Positions 5,893 to 12,626 of a stretch of DNA of 13,913 nt are shown here, one piece after another. The translations under genes and the position numbers were made by a program. Where the stretch lies: contig CAZJWR010000083.1 of assembly GCA_964549765.1 (NCBI GenBank), positions 1 to 13,913 on the forward strand, given 5' to 3'. Numbering within the stretch: position 1 is the stretch's first letter; every line of letters starts with the position of its first letter. Source of the stretch: CAZJWR01 sp964549765 (lineage in GTDB: Bacteria; Zixibacteria; MSB-5A5; GN15; JAAZOE01). The notes beneath the pieces were generated by a model. It worked only from the letters and a program-made list of their open reading frames with translations, was not told where the DNA came from and searched no databases.

Positions 5893-7038
5893 TTATTTCA
5901 TCCACCGGCGAACCAATCTAATCTTCCTGGCCGCTAACTCCCGTTCAAATAAATCCGGATCGACGACGGATTCCTGCGGATGTACGCCTGTGGCTTTTAT
6001 CTTCCCTCCGGCCGCCATCGCCGCGATGATCGCCACCGGGAAGGCGGTGCAGCGCATCATGGCGGTCAGACCGGATTTGCGGTCATAATAATCGATGATT
6101 TCCGAAACATGCCGACGCTTCCTGCCTCTCACTTTCCCCTCGGTGATTACCTGCACCAGCACCATATCCGGCTCGTCGAAACTCAGGCTTTTGTTCAGCA
6201 TGGTCTTGAATACGGAACGCGGAGACACCCGCACCCCGTCGATTTCGATCTTGCGATCATCCGAGAAACCGAGGCCGATCATGGCCTTGAATTTCTCGCA
6301 ATGGCCGGGATAGCGGATGATCTTGTAATCGATATTTTTCAAAATCCTGCCGTACGTCTTCGGCAACGTCGAAATACCTCCTGATGTCGTGAATGCCTCG
6401 AACTTTCCGAGACCGGTAAAAGTGAGCGTTTCGATTTCGGTCATCGGGTCGAGCATGATCTTCTCGCCGTTTCTGACGGCGAGAACCGGTTCGACCATCT
6501 CATTGACCAATCCCTCGGCGGAAAAGACCATCTGGTAGTCCAGCGGCGGCCGCGGCTTTTGCGGCAGCCCGCCGACGCGAATATGCAATGATTCCGGCTT
6601 GTCGAATTTTCCGATATCTCCGGCGGCGATGATCGAAACCATGCCGGGCGCCAGCCCGCAATCGGGGATCATCATCACCCCGGCGGCTTTGGCTTTTTTA
6701 TGCAGTTTGAATTCTTCGGCGACAACGTCGTTGTTGCCGCCCATATCGACAAAATGCGCTCCTGCCCGGATGGCCGCCTTGGCTAGTCCGGGATTATACC
6801 GATAGGTGACCGCCGAAATCACCGCATGATAATTCACGAATTCTTTTTGCGCCAGTTTGGTGTTCGCCGCATCCAGCCTTTTGGCCAATGTCTTGCCGCC
6901 GCCGTATCCGCGTGCGATACGGCGGGCCAGCGATAGATTTATATCAAATAGACCGATCTTTTCAACATCTTTATTATGCGCCAGATCATAAACGGCAGCG
7001 CGTCCCATGAGTCCTGCGCCGACAACTGCGATATTCAT
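5893..7038 (-). CDS. Saccharopine/lysine-6-dehydrogenase family enzyme
   Basis: This is an NAD(P)-dependent oxidoreductase of the saccharopine dehydrogenase family, probably acting on lysine or a related amino acid. The N-terminal Rossmann fold starts with MNIAVVGAGLMGRAA (GxGxxG at 7-12), followed by FDIN at strand 2. HFVDMGGNNDVV (95-106), MIPDCGLAPGM (123-133) and GGLPQKPRPPLDYQMVFS (156-173) are strong landmarks shared with lysine 6-dehydrogenases and their relatives. The 381 residues agree with that group. The start ATG at 7038 follows a GGAGAGG ribosome binding site, and a candidate promoter lies just upstream. No lysine or diaminopimelate gene is adjacent, so the exact substrate (lysine, saccharopine or another amino acid) stays open. 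It is a single gene facing iscX. Confidence 0.82.
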   Translation of the reverse strand: MNIAVVGAGLMGRAAVYDLAHNKDVEKIGLFDINLSLARRIARGYGGGKTLAKRLDAANTKLAQKEFVNYHAVISAVTYRYNPGLAKAAIRAGAHFVDMGGNNDVVAEEFKLHKKAKAAGVMMIPDCGLAPGMVSIIAAGDIGKFDKPESLHIRVGGLPQKPRPPLDYQMVFSAEGLVNEMVEPVLAVRNGEKIMLDPMTEIETLTFTGLGKFEAFTTSGGISTLPKTYGRILKNIDYKIIRYPGHCEKFKAMIGLGFSDDRKIEIDGVRVSPRSVFKTMLNKSLSFDEPDMVLVQVITEGKVRGRKRRHVSEIIDYYDRKSGLTAMMRCTAFPVAIIAAMAAGGKIKATGVHPQESVVDPDLFERELAARKIRLVRRWMK

Positions 7039-7071
7039 ATCGTTTCCTCTCCAAATCCAAGCGTGCGGCGG

Positions 7072-7100
7072 AATCTATACAATCACTCAGTGTTTGACAA
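7072..7100 (-). promoter_or_regulatory. Candidate sigma-70-type promoter
   Basis: On the minus strand TTGTCA (7100-7095) is followed after 17 bases by TAGATT (7077-7072), about 34 bases before the dehydrogenase start codon. Both boxes and the spacer fit the consensus fairly well. Confidence 0.5.
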
Positions 7101-7206
7101 GGAAATATCATGCTTTGGGGAAAAGCGGACGATGGGGTCCCCCGCTTCTTGAGGGAGCGTCGAAAAACCCCGGCAAGGCTTGTCTATAGCAACAGATTAG
7201 ACGCAA

Positions 7207-7278
7207 TGTCATTCCCGCGAAGGCGGGAATCCATGTATTTTGGGTAACGTATGGATGCCCGTCTTCACGGGCATGACA
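7207..7278. repeat. REPIN-like double-hairpin repeat
   Basis: This 72-base element has the form TGTCAT-hairpin-ATCCAT-16 bases-ATGGAT-hairpin-ATGACA. The two 28-base arms (7207-7234 and 7251-7278) are inverted copies. Each arm contains its own hairpin: TTCCCGC/GCGGGAA around a GAAG loop, and GCCCGT/ACGGGC around CTTC. The arms differ at four positions that form two base pairs, T:A to G:C and C:G to T:A, so both hairpins are kept. Two inverted REP units make a REPIN, a non-autonomous element usually moved by a RAYT transposase encoded elsewhere. Confidence 0.8.
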
Positions 7279-7313
7279 GGAGCGCACAATCGGCTTGATG
7301 GAAGCGCAGTTTT

Positions 7314-7328
7314 TCAACGGGCCGTTGA
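7314..7328. repeat. Palindrome TCAACGG-G-CCGTTGA
   Basis: This is a perfect 7-base inverted repeat around one base, preceded by TTTT. It sits between the REPIN-like element and the next hairpin repeat and may be the end of another degenerate element. Confidence 0.35.
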
Positions 7329-7373
7329 GACGCGGGAATAGAATACTCCGATTGAGAGACCCCGTTACCATCT

Positions 7374-7408
7374 GTCATTGCGAACCCGCCTTGCGGGTGA
7401 AGCAATCT
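7374..7408. repeat. GTCATTGCGA-type intergenic hairpin repeat
   Basis: GTCATTGCGA, then ACCCGC-CTT-GCGGGT, then GAAGCAATC. The 6-base central stem is enclosed by ATTGC/GCAAT. This follows the form of a very common bacterial intergenic repeat. It shares the TGTCATT start with the REPIN-like element but is otherwise different and appears as a single unit. Confidence 0.6.
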
Positions 7409-7461
7409 ATGGTTTAATCATAGCACTGAGTTGCGATTGGCTTTGTGATTGCGTTCAGTGC

Positions 7462-7485
7462 CCGGCCGATGTCCACATCGGCCGG
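7462..7485. repeat. Strong 11-base inverted repeat
   Basis: CCGGCCGATGT and ACATCGGCCGG are perfect inverse complements separated by CC, with AGTG/CACT at 7457 and 7489 as a possible outer stem. As RNA it would form a very stable hairpin. No T-run follows, so I take it as an intergenic repeat and not a terminator. Confidence 0.55.
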
Positions 7486-7510
7486 TATCACTATGTGCAG
7501 ACCCGGTGCC

Positions 7511-7527
7511 CCCCGGCTCGGCCGGGG
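7511..7527. repeat. GC-rich hairpin CCCCGGC-TCG-GCCGGGG
   Basis: A 7-base perfect stem with a 3-base loop lies between the two neighbouring inverted repeats and is probably part of the same composite element (7457-7574). Confidence 0.45.
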
Positions 7528-7542
7528 CTATTATAAGAGAAT

Positions 7543-7567
7543 GTCAGGAGCCCAAGGGGCTCCTGAC
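7543..7567 (-). terminator. Hairpin repeat, possible terminator of hydratase transcript
   Basis: GTCAGGAGCCC and GGGCTCCTGAC form an 11-base perfect stem around AAG. It lies 43 bases beyond the enoyl-CoA hydratase stop, and on the minus strand it is followed by the moderately T-rich ATTCTCTTATAATAG. It could end that transcript. It also looks like another repeat-family hairpin, and both may be true. Confidence 0.45.
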
Positions 7568-7609
7568 CTACATTGAAGAAATTTTCAGAAATAGACCAAG
7601 CGGCCGTAT

Positions 7610-8389
7610 CTATTTATGTTTGAAATTCGCCGGGCGTTTTTCCATGAACGCCTTGAGACCCTCGACTGCGTCCTTGCCGCCGAATATCGTTCCGAACGCC
7701 CGCTTTTCGAATTCGACGCCCGATGATAGATTGACATCGAGGCCGCGATTGATCAATTCCTTGGCGGCAATAACCGACGGTTTGCTCTTGGCGATGATCT
7801 TCTTGGCCATTTCCATCGCTTTGTTTATCAGCTCCTCGGGCGGATAAACCTCATCGACCAATCCGATGCGATGCGCTTCGGCGGCGTCGATCATGTCGCC
7901 GGTGAAAATCAACTGCTTGGCCTTGCCGCGACCGACCAGCCGCGCCAGCCGTTGGGTGCCGCCGTAGCCGGGAATGATGCCCAGATTAATTTCGGGCTGG
8001 CCCAGCTTGGCCTTTTCCGACGCCAGACGAATATCGCAAGCCATGGCCAGTTCGCATCCGCCGCCCAGGGCAAAACCGTTAATGGCTGCGATCACCGGGC
8101 AGGGGAAATTTTCGATGGTCTTCATAAGGTACTGCCCGATGGCGGCGGTCCTGACCGCGCCGGCCACGTCCAGTTTGGACAACTCGTCAATATCGGCGCC
8201 GGCGGCGAACGCCTTGCCCGCGCCGGTGATGATCACGCATCGGAAATCGCGCTTCATCCAATGGGTGGTGAAGAAATCGTGCAGCTCCGAAATGAGTTCG
8301 GCGTCGAGCGCGTTGAGCGCTTTTTCGCGGTTGAGGGTGACGATGGCAACGTCGTCTTTTATTTCCGCTTGAAGGTTTTTATAATCCAT
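7610..8389 (-). CDS. Enoyl-CoA hydratase (crotonase family)
   Basis: This is a crotonase-fold enzyme that hydrates short-chain trans-2-enoyl-CoA to (S)-3-hydroxyacyl-CoA in fatty acid oxidation or butyrate-type metabolism. GKAFAAGADIDEL (59-70) and GFALGGGCELAMACD (105-119) form the oxyanion hole. The catalytic glutamates E113 and E133 (in LGQPEINLGIIPGYGGTQRL) are 20 residues apart, as in rat E144/E164. The 259 residues match the family, and the C-terminal FMEKRPANFKHK is typical. The ATG at 8389 follows GAGGA-TACC, 11 bases after the stop of the dehydrogenase that performs the next reaction, so the two are one operon. The gene resembles clostridial crt, but chain-length preference cannot be read here. 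Confidence 0.95.
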   Translation of the reverse strand: MDYKNLQAEIKDDVAIVTLNREKALNALDAELISELHDFFTTHWMKRDFRCVIITGAGKAFAAGADIDELSKLDVAGAVRTAAIGQYLMKTIENFPCPVIAAINGFALGGGCELAMACDIRLASEKAKLGQPEINLGIIPGYGGTQRLARLVGRGKAKQLIFTGDMIDAAEAHRIGLVDEVYPPEELINKAMEMAKKIIAKSKPSVIAAKELINRGLDVNLSSGVEFEKRAFGTIFGGKDAVEGLKAFMEKRPANFKHK

Positions 8390-8400
8390 GGTATCCTCGC

Positions 8401-9255
8401 TTATTTTTTGCTGTAGTCGTAGAAACCGCGTCCCGATTTTCTTCCCAGGTAGCCGGCTTTGACCATCCGGCGCAGAAGCGGCGGGGCGGCGTAATGCTTG
8501 TCCTTGTATTCCTCGAACATGATGTCGGCAATGTTCAGCATGGTGTCGAGACCGATAAAATCATTGAGCGTCAGCGGCCCCATCGGATGCCCGCAGCCGA
8601 GCATCATTCCCTGGTCGATATCCTCGCGGGTGGCCGCACCATTTTCCAGCATGCGGATGGCGTCGAGCAGATACGGGATGAGCAGGGCATTGACGATAAA
8701 GCCGGGACGATCCTTGGCCATGACGACGGTTTTGCCGACGCTCTCGGCGAATTCCCGGGCCGTGGCGATGGTCGCATCGGAGGTGTCGATCGTCCGCACC
8801 AACTCGCATAGTTTCATCATATGAACGGGATTGAAAAAGTGCAAACCGCAAAACCGGTCGCGGCGTTTGGTGCCGGCGCTCATGTCGCCGACCGACAGCG
8901 ACGACGTGTTCGTCGCCAGAATCGTCTCCGGTTTGCAGATTTTATCCAGTTCACAGAAAACATTAGTCTTGATTTCCATATCCTCGACGACCGCCTCGAT
9001 GACGATTTCGCAGTCGGCCAGATCTTCGATTTTTGTGGTTCCCGTCAGGTTGCCCATCGTTCTCGTTTTCAGCGCTTCGTCGGCCTTGCCCTTTTCTATG
9101 GCCTTGTCGATATTTCTTTCGATGCGGGCGAATCCCTTTTGCCAGAGTTCTTCGCTGGGCTCCATCGCAATTACCGCTATGCCGCCTTGCGCGGATACTT
9201 GAGCGATGCCGCTCCCCATCTGGCCGCATCCGACAATTCCCAATTTCTTTATCAT
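8401..9255 (-). CDS. 3-hydroxyacyl-CoA (3-hydroxybutyryl-CoA) dehydrogenase
   Basis: This NAD(P)-dependent enzyme interconverts (S)-3-hydroxyacyl-CoA and 3-ketoacyl-CoA, the step next to the hydratase encoded immediately downstream. A Rossmann fold opens the protein (GIVGCGQMGSGIAQ, GxGxxG at 9-14). The catalytic set is S118 (ATNTSSLS), H139 (GLHFFNPVHMMKLCELV), E151 and N189 (GFIVNALLIPY). Their spacing agrees with human HAD S137/H158/E170/N208. GHPMGPLTLNDFIGLD (222-237) and the GRKSGRGFYDYSKK end are standard. I start at the ATG at 9255, which has a strong AAGGAG six bases upstream; a longer frame to 9279 would add eight residues. The length of 284 fits a stand-alone Hbd-type enzyme. It is the first gene of a two-gene operon; no thiolase or acyl-CoA dehydrogenase is in the window. 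Confidence 0.96.
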   Translation of the reverse strand: MIKKLGIVGCGQMGSGIAQVSAQGGIAVIAMEPSEELWQKGFARIERNIDKAIEKGKADEALKTRTMGNLTGTTKIEDLADCEIVIEAVVEDMEIKTNVFCELDKICKPETILATNTSSLSVGDMSAGTKRRDRFCGLHFFNPVHMMKLCELVRTIDTSDATIATAREFAESVGKTVVMAKDRPGFIVNALLIPYLLDAIRMLENGAATREDIDQGMMLGCGHPMGPLTLNDFIGLDTMLNIADIMFEEYKDKHYAAPPLLRRMVKAGYLGRKSGRGFYDYSKK

Positions 9256-9301
9256 GATATACTCCTTACCGTTGTGCATTCAAAACCGCGTTGGGCGTCC
9301 T

Positions 9302-9329
9302 GTTTTAATAGATACGATAAAGTAATCAA
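9302..9329 (-). promoter_or_regulatory. Candidate promoter of the hydroxyacyl-CoA dehydrogenase operon
   Basis: On the minus strand TTGATT (9329-9324), a 16-base spacer and TAAAAC (9307-9302) lie about 47 bases before the start codon, in an AT-rich patch between genes. Only fair matches to consensus. Confidence 0.35.
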
Positions 9330-9383
9330 TGGCGTTGAGAAGTCAAGACCGAGCCGCCAAAAAGGGATTCGGAGGCCGCCGAT

Positions 9384-10208
9384 TCACGATTTGCGCTGGC
9401 AATGGGGGCAGAAATGAGACGAACGGCTGCCGATTTTCTCGCGGTGAATCGGCTTCCCACAGCGAGGACACGGTTCGCCTTCGCAGCCGTAGACGAGCAG
9501 ATATTTCTGAAATCGCCCTGGATTGCCGTTGAGTCCGGCGAACGTATCCACCGACGTACCCATCAGGCGGATCGCCTTGCGGAGTATCCCCTGCATCTCT
9601 CCGTACAACCCCCTGATTTTTGCATTCGACAGCGAATCGGTCTGCCGCCGGGGATGAATGCGGGCCCGGAAGAGCGATTCATCGGCGTAAATATTGCCAA
9701 TTCCGGCGATAAAAGTCTGATCCAGCAGGGCCGGTTTGATCATACGATGGGACGATTTGAACAGCGACATGAAATCATCCGCCGATATCTCCAGCGGCTC
9801 CGGGCCGAGGTCGGCCAGGCCTTTGCGTGTCATGATATCGAATGTCGGATACAACCGCAAACGCCCGAACCTGCGGTAGTCGTTGAAGCGAAGGTCGATA
9901 GTATCGTCGGCCAGGTGAAAAATGACATGGTCGTGCTTCTCGATCGGATTGGATGACGGCAAAAGACGAAAATGTCCGGTCATTTTCAGGTGAACCCACA
10001 ATGTGTAATCATTCCAAAGATCGATCAGGAGATTCTTGCCGCGCCGGCGGATATTGCGGAACGTTGCCCCGGAGAGAATCTCGCTGAACTGCTTCTTGTT
10101 TGGGAATATGCGATCCGTCTTGTGAATCTCGACCGACGCGATAGTCCGGCCGACCACCGTGCGGCGCAGACTTCGCGCCACCATTTCAACTTCGGGGAGT
10201 TCCGGCAC
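9384..10208 (-). CDS. mutM: Formamidopyrimidine-DNA glycosylase (Fpg/MutM)
   Basis: MutM removes 8-oxoguanine and formamidopyrimidines from DNA and cuts the abasic site by beta,delta-elimination. The mature N-terminus PELPEVEMVARSL carries the nucleophile Pro (residue 2 as translated) and the catalytic Glu after it. K58 in RRRGKNLLI is the conserved lysine, and FIAGIGNIYADESLF (167-181) is the helix-two-turn-helix. A C-terminal zinc finger has C247, C250, C267 and C270 (Cx2C-x16-Cx2C). The 274 residues are normal. It starts with GTG at 10208, only 6 bases after the iscU stop, and has no strong ribosome binding site of its own, which suggests translational coupling to iscU. The pairing of an Fe-S scaffold with an oxidative-damage repair enzyme is unusual. 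Confidence 0.97.
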   Translation of the reverse strand: MPELPEVEMVARSLRRTVVGRTIASVEIHKTDRIFPNKKQFSEILSGATFRNIRRRGKNLLIDLWNDYTLWVHLKMTGHFRLLPSSNPIEKHDHVIFHLADDTIDLRFNDYRRFGRLRLYPTFDIMTRKGLADLGPEPLEISADDFMSLFKSSHRMIKPALLDQTFIAGIGNIYADESLFRARIHPRRQTDSLSNAKIRGLYGEMQGILRKAIRLMGTSVDTFAGLNGNPGRFQKYLLVYGCEGEPCPRCGKPIHREKIGSRSSHFCPHCQRKS

Positions 10209-10214
10209 GGATGT

Positions 10215-10625
10215 CTACTCGCAATCGCCGTTTTTGTCTTCCGGGCCGGCGCCGGATGCGTTGCGCCTGATGCGATAATCCTCGACGGCAGCCTTCAGAG
10301 CATCCACCGCCAGGTTGGAACAATGCATTTTTTTGGCCGGAAGTCCGCCGAGGCCGTCCGATATGTCTTCGCGGGTATATTGCAGCGCCTCTTCGATGGT
10401 TTTGCCTTTGATCATTTCCGTCGCATACGAGCTCGATGCTATCGCCGCGCCGCATCCGAATGTTTTGAACCGAACGTCGGTGATGATGTCGTCTTGCACC
10501 TCAATATAGAGCCGCATCACGTCGCCGCATTCGGGATTGCCGACCGTGCCGACGCCGTCGGGGGAATCCATATCACCGGCGTTGCGGGGATTCTGGAAAT
10601 GATCCATGACTCTTTTGTTGTACAT
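10215..10625 (-). CDS. iscU: Fe-S cluster scaffold IscU
   Basis: IscU/NifU-N type scaffold on which [2Fe-2S] clusters are built from IscS sulfur. All three ligand cysteines are present: C33 in GNPECGDVMRLY, C58 in FKTFGCGAAIASSS and C102 in LPAKKMHCSNLA, with the conserved D35. The N-terminal MYNKRVMDHFQNPRNAG is typical. KKMHCSNLA occupies the place of the HscA-binding LPPVK loop and lacks its exact LPPVK sequence. The start at 10625 follows GGAGA; the open frame to 10814 upstream is not real. The 136 residues include a short polar tail. It lies about 4.4 kb from the iscA-fdx-iscX cluster, without iscS next to it, and is followed by mutM. Confidence 0.95.
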   Translation of the reverse strand: MYNKRVMDHFQNPRNAGDMDSPDGVGTVGNPECGDVMRLYIEVQDDIITDVRFKTFGCGAAIASSSYATEMIKGKTIEEALQYTREDISDGLGGLPAKKMHCSNLAVDALKAAVEDYRIRRNASGAGPEDKNGDCE

Positions 10626-10680
10626 CTGCTGTCTCTCCACAGGCGCTGAACCGGTCACATTACATACGAAGCGAACATCA

Positions 10681-12444
10681 CTATTCCAAAAACAAAATGC
10701 CGAAGGTCTTTGGATTATAATCGATCGGCGTTTGCCAGTCGGCGGCGCTTCCGGTGCGGCTCTGCTTGCGCCGAAAATTGATCCCCCATCTGCTGCCCGG
10801 CTCGCCGCGGACACCGAATAATTTTAGCGGAATGACGGCTTCCAGCGACCAGAATCCCTCGCCGCGACGCCCAACGGCATCATACGTGCCATCCCATCCG
10901 CGGTCCGTATCCATGAACCCGTCTTCGTTCATCATCAATTTCTGATCGAAGGCGGATCCCAGCGGGTTGAAATATATCTGATAAGCCACGGGACGTTCGC
11001 GATCCGGCTGGAGAAACAAGCCGATGCAATCCTCGGCATATATGGCTCCGTCGTGTTCGGTGACGGACGCCTTGATCGAGTCCGTATTCTTCTCGACGCA
11101 TCGTGCGGCGATATACAGGTTAGCGCTGTCGTAGGCAAAATAGAACGATGTCGGATCGGTGGTTGCTTCGCTGCCGTCGGCGGCGAAAAACATAGTTACC
11201 GGGTCGCGCCAAATGGAATCATCCGGAAAACCGTCGATCTTGGGCGGCGCCGCAACCGGGAAACAACTGGCGACGCGGGCGGCATTCAGGGGAGATTCGA
11301 CCTTTGCTTTGGCATCTTTCTTATAAGGCAGATTAATGGTCGCTGTCGGCGTCGGATACGGCGCCCCCTTGCAGGCAGCCTCGAATTCCAGCGTGACGCT
11401 CTTGCCCGGCTCGATTTCGACCGGCGCTGCCCCGGGTGTCACCGTCCATCCGTCCGGCAATTCCCAGCGGAGAGTGTCATCGGCCGTTTCGTCGGGACAA
11501 TAATTGCGGAGGGTCAGTGTAAACCGGTCGTTGACGGGCTTCAAATCCGCGCCGAGGACAAGCGGTTGAATCTCTAAGGCGAACTGCCGGACGTGATCGG
11601 CCAGATGCATGTCCTTCGCTGTGGCGACATCCCACGGCAGGACCGAATTGATCCTTATCGGCGCAACGGTGATATATTGACCCTGCAAGGTGACCCATCC
11701 GAAATGATACATCAGACTGTCCGGCCCCGGGTCGGTGGAGGCGCCGGAACTTCCGATACCGGTATACATAACGCCGTCGTATTTCCCCGAAAAATACTCA
11801 TGAAAATGTCCCGTAAAGACGGCATCGACGCCATAAGTGACGAAAATATTATGCAGGGTATCCGGGCGGCCGGCGGCGATTCCGGCATACCAGAACGGCT
11901 TATGCATGAACACCAGCGTCGCTTTCGCGCCGGTATGCCCGGCCAAATCTTTATTCAACCAATTCAGTTCCTCGGCCGGCAATCGATCACCGCTTTCCCA
12001 GCGACCGTTATCCAGGACAACGAAATGATATCCGCTTTCGTCGAACGAGTAATACGGATCACCGATCTGGTCCCGGTACACCTGCTCTTGGACGTCGGTC
12101 AGAATATCGTGATTCCCGGGCGTGAAATATATCGGCATTGTCAGCACTTCGATAAGCTGTTTATATTCCATCCATTCGGCGTTGAGCTGAACCGTATCCT
12201 CGGTGTATCCCTCGATTTGATCGCCGACCGTCATGACGAAATCGGGCTGCATGCGCTCGACTTCCTGCAGTATCTGCTCATAAACGCCCGGCTGATGGTC
12301 GCCGGTGCGGTCGCCGATAATAGCGAATCGCACCGTTTCGGCATCGCCTGCCGTCGCGGCAACAAATACCATCACCAACAGAAAGACCGAGGCGACTATC
12401 GGTTTCGCCTTGTAAGAAATTTCGCATACTCTCATTTTCAGCAT
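10681..12444 (-). CDS. Exported metallophosphoesterase with CBM9/DOMON-like domain
   Basis: This is a predicted secreted or periplasmic calcineurin-like phosphoesterase. A signal peptide with a hydrophobic stretch (about 14-33) ends near TAGDA. The phosphoesterase domain (about 37-265) carries the metal motifs GDRT (44-47), GDQ (74-76), GNHD (110-113), H181 (FMHKP) and GHFH (212-215). In the first motif the usual second His of DxH is Thr (DRT), a form I recall from a subgroup whose members read SDRTGG. A beta-rich linker domain (about 300-375, TLRNYCPDETADDTLRWELP) is followed by a C-terminal CBM9/DOMON-like sandwich (about 394-587: PPKIDGFPDDSIW, FYFAYDSANLYIAARC, WSLEAVIPLKLFG). The start at 12444 has AAGGA 8 bases upstream. 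The substrate is unknown. The C-terminal domain suggests binding to sugar polymer or surface. Confidence 0.85.
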   Translation of the reverse strand: MLKMRVCEISYKAKPIVASVFLLVMVFVAATAGDAETVRFAIIGDRTGDHQPGVYEQILQEVERMQPDFVMTVGDQIEGYTEDTVQLNAEWMEYKQLIEVLTMPIYFTPGNHDILTDVQEQVYRDQIGDPYYSFDESGYHFVVLDNGRWESGDRLPAEELNWLNKDLAGHTGAKATLVFMHKPFWYAGIAAGRPDTLHNIFVTYGVDAVFTGHFHEYFSGKYDGVMYTGIGSSGASTDPGPDSLMYHFGWVTLQGQYITVAPIRINSVLPWDVATAKDMHLADHVRQFALEIQPLVLGADLKPVNDRFTLTLRNYCPDETADDTLRWELPDGWTVTPGAAPVEIEPGKSVTLEFEAACKGAPYPTPTATINLPYKKDAKAKVESPLNAARVASCFPVAAPPKIDGFPDDSIWRDPVTMFFAADGSEATTDPTSFYFAYDSANLYIAARCVEKNTDSIKASVTEHDGAIYAEDCIGLFLQPDRERPVAYQIYFNPLGSAFDQKLMMNEDGFMDTDRGWDGTYDAVGRRGEGFWSLEAVIPLKLFGVRGEPGSRWGINFRRKQSRTGSAADWQTPIDYNPKTFGILFLE

Positions 12445-12483
12445 ATCTTCCGTCCTTCCCTAAACGGATACCGGGTACGCACG

Positions 12484-12489
12484 ATTATA
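12484..12489 (-). promoter_or_regulatory. Perfect -10 box TATAAT
   Basis: A perfect TATAAT on the minus strand lies 40 bases before the metallophosphoesterase start. No good -35 box is visible 16-18 bases upstream, so it may be a weak or activator-dependent promoter. Confidence 0.4.
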
Positions 12490-12583
12490 CCTGTGCGCCT
12501 GACGCCGGAATATATGATATTTTGTGGTGATTTCAACCGGGATCAAAAAGAATTGAGGAGGATTTGTTTTGAGTGAAAATGGA

Positions 12584-12617
12584 ATCTCCCACCCCGGGTG
12601 GAGCCGGAGTGGGAGAT
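12584..12617 (-). terminator. Strong hairpin after the SPFH gene
   Basis: ATCTCCCAC (12584-12592) pairs with GTGGGAGAT (12609-12617). An inner CCGG/CCGG pair and one mismatch lead to a 6-base loop. It begins 10 bases after the SPFH gene stop on the minus strand. The following ATTCCATTTT is only partly T-rich, so it is a likely but not textbook intrinsic terminator of the nfeD-SPFH operon. Confidence 0.6.
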
Positions 12618-12626
12618 CATATTGAC

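Larger units (their letters stand above)
7039..7609. other. Repeat-rich intergenic region without genes
   Basis: These 571 bases between the enoyl-CoA hydratase stop and the dehydrogenase start hold at least five distinct hairpin-forming elements and no credible gene. An 87-codon open frame at 7108-7371 is the well-known kind of spurious protein made by a REP-type repeat (it reads SCHAREDGHP and WIPAFAGMT). Weaker dyads also occur, such as AAGCGG/CCGCTT at 7123-7147. The mixture of different elements suggests a repeated insertion hotspot between two transcription units. Confidence 0.75.

Noticed and set aside
7108..7371. Open frame of 87 codons on the minus strand
   Set aside because: Its translation (SCHAREDGHP, WIPAFAGMT) is the familiar artefact of reading through a REP-type repeat; it has no family and spans two hairpin repeats.
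7039..7609. CRISPR array
   Set aside because: The repeats differ in sequence and are self-complementary hairpins; there is no regular repeat-spacer spacing and no cas gene.
8401..9255. Large plus-strand open frames opposite the dehydrogenase and other genes
   Set aside because: They are antisense shadows of well-supported minus-strand genes and resemble no protein.
10626..10814. N-terminal extension of IscU by 63 residues
   Set aside because: It overlaps the metallophosphoesterase gene and the gap, looks random, and IscU homology begins at MYNKRV with a ribosome binding site before it.
12569..12625. Plus-strand 18-codon frame (TTG start) after a perfect AGGAGG
   Set aside because: The ribosome binding site is striking, but the frame runs through the terminator hairpin of the opposite strand and has no other support.
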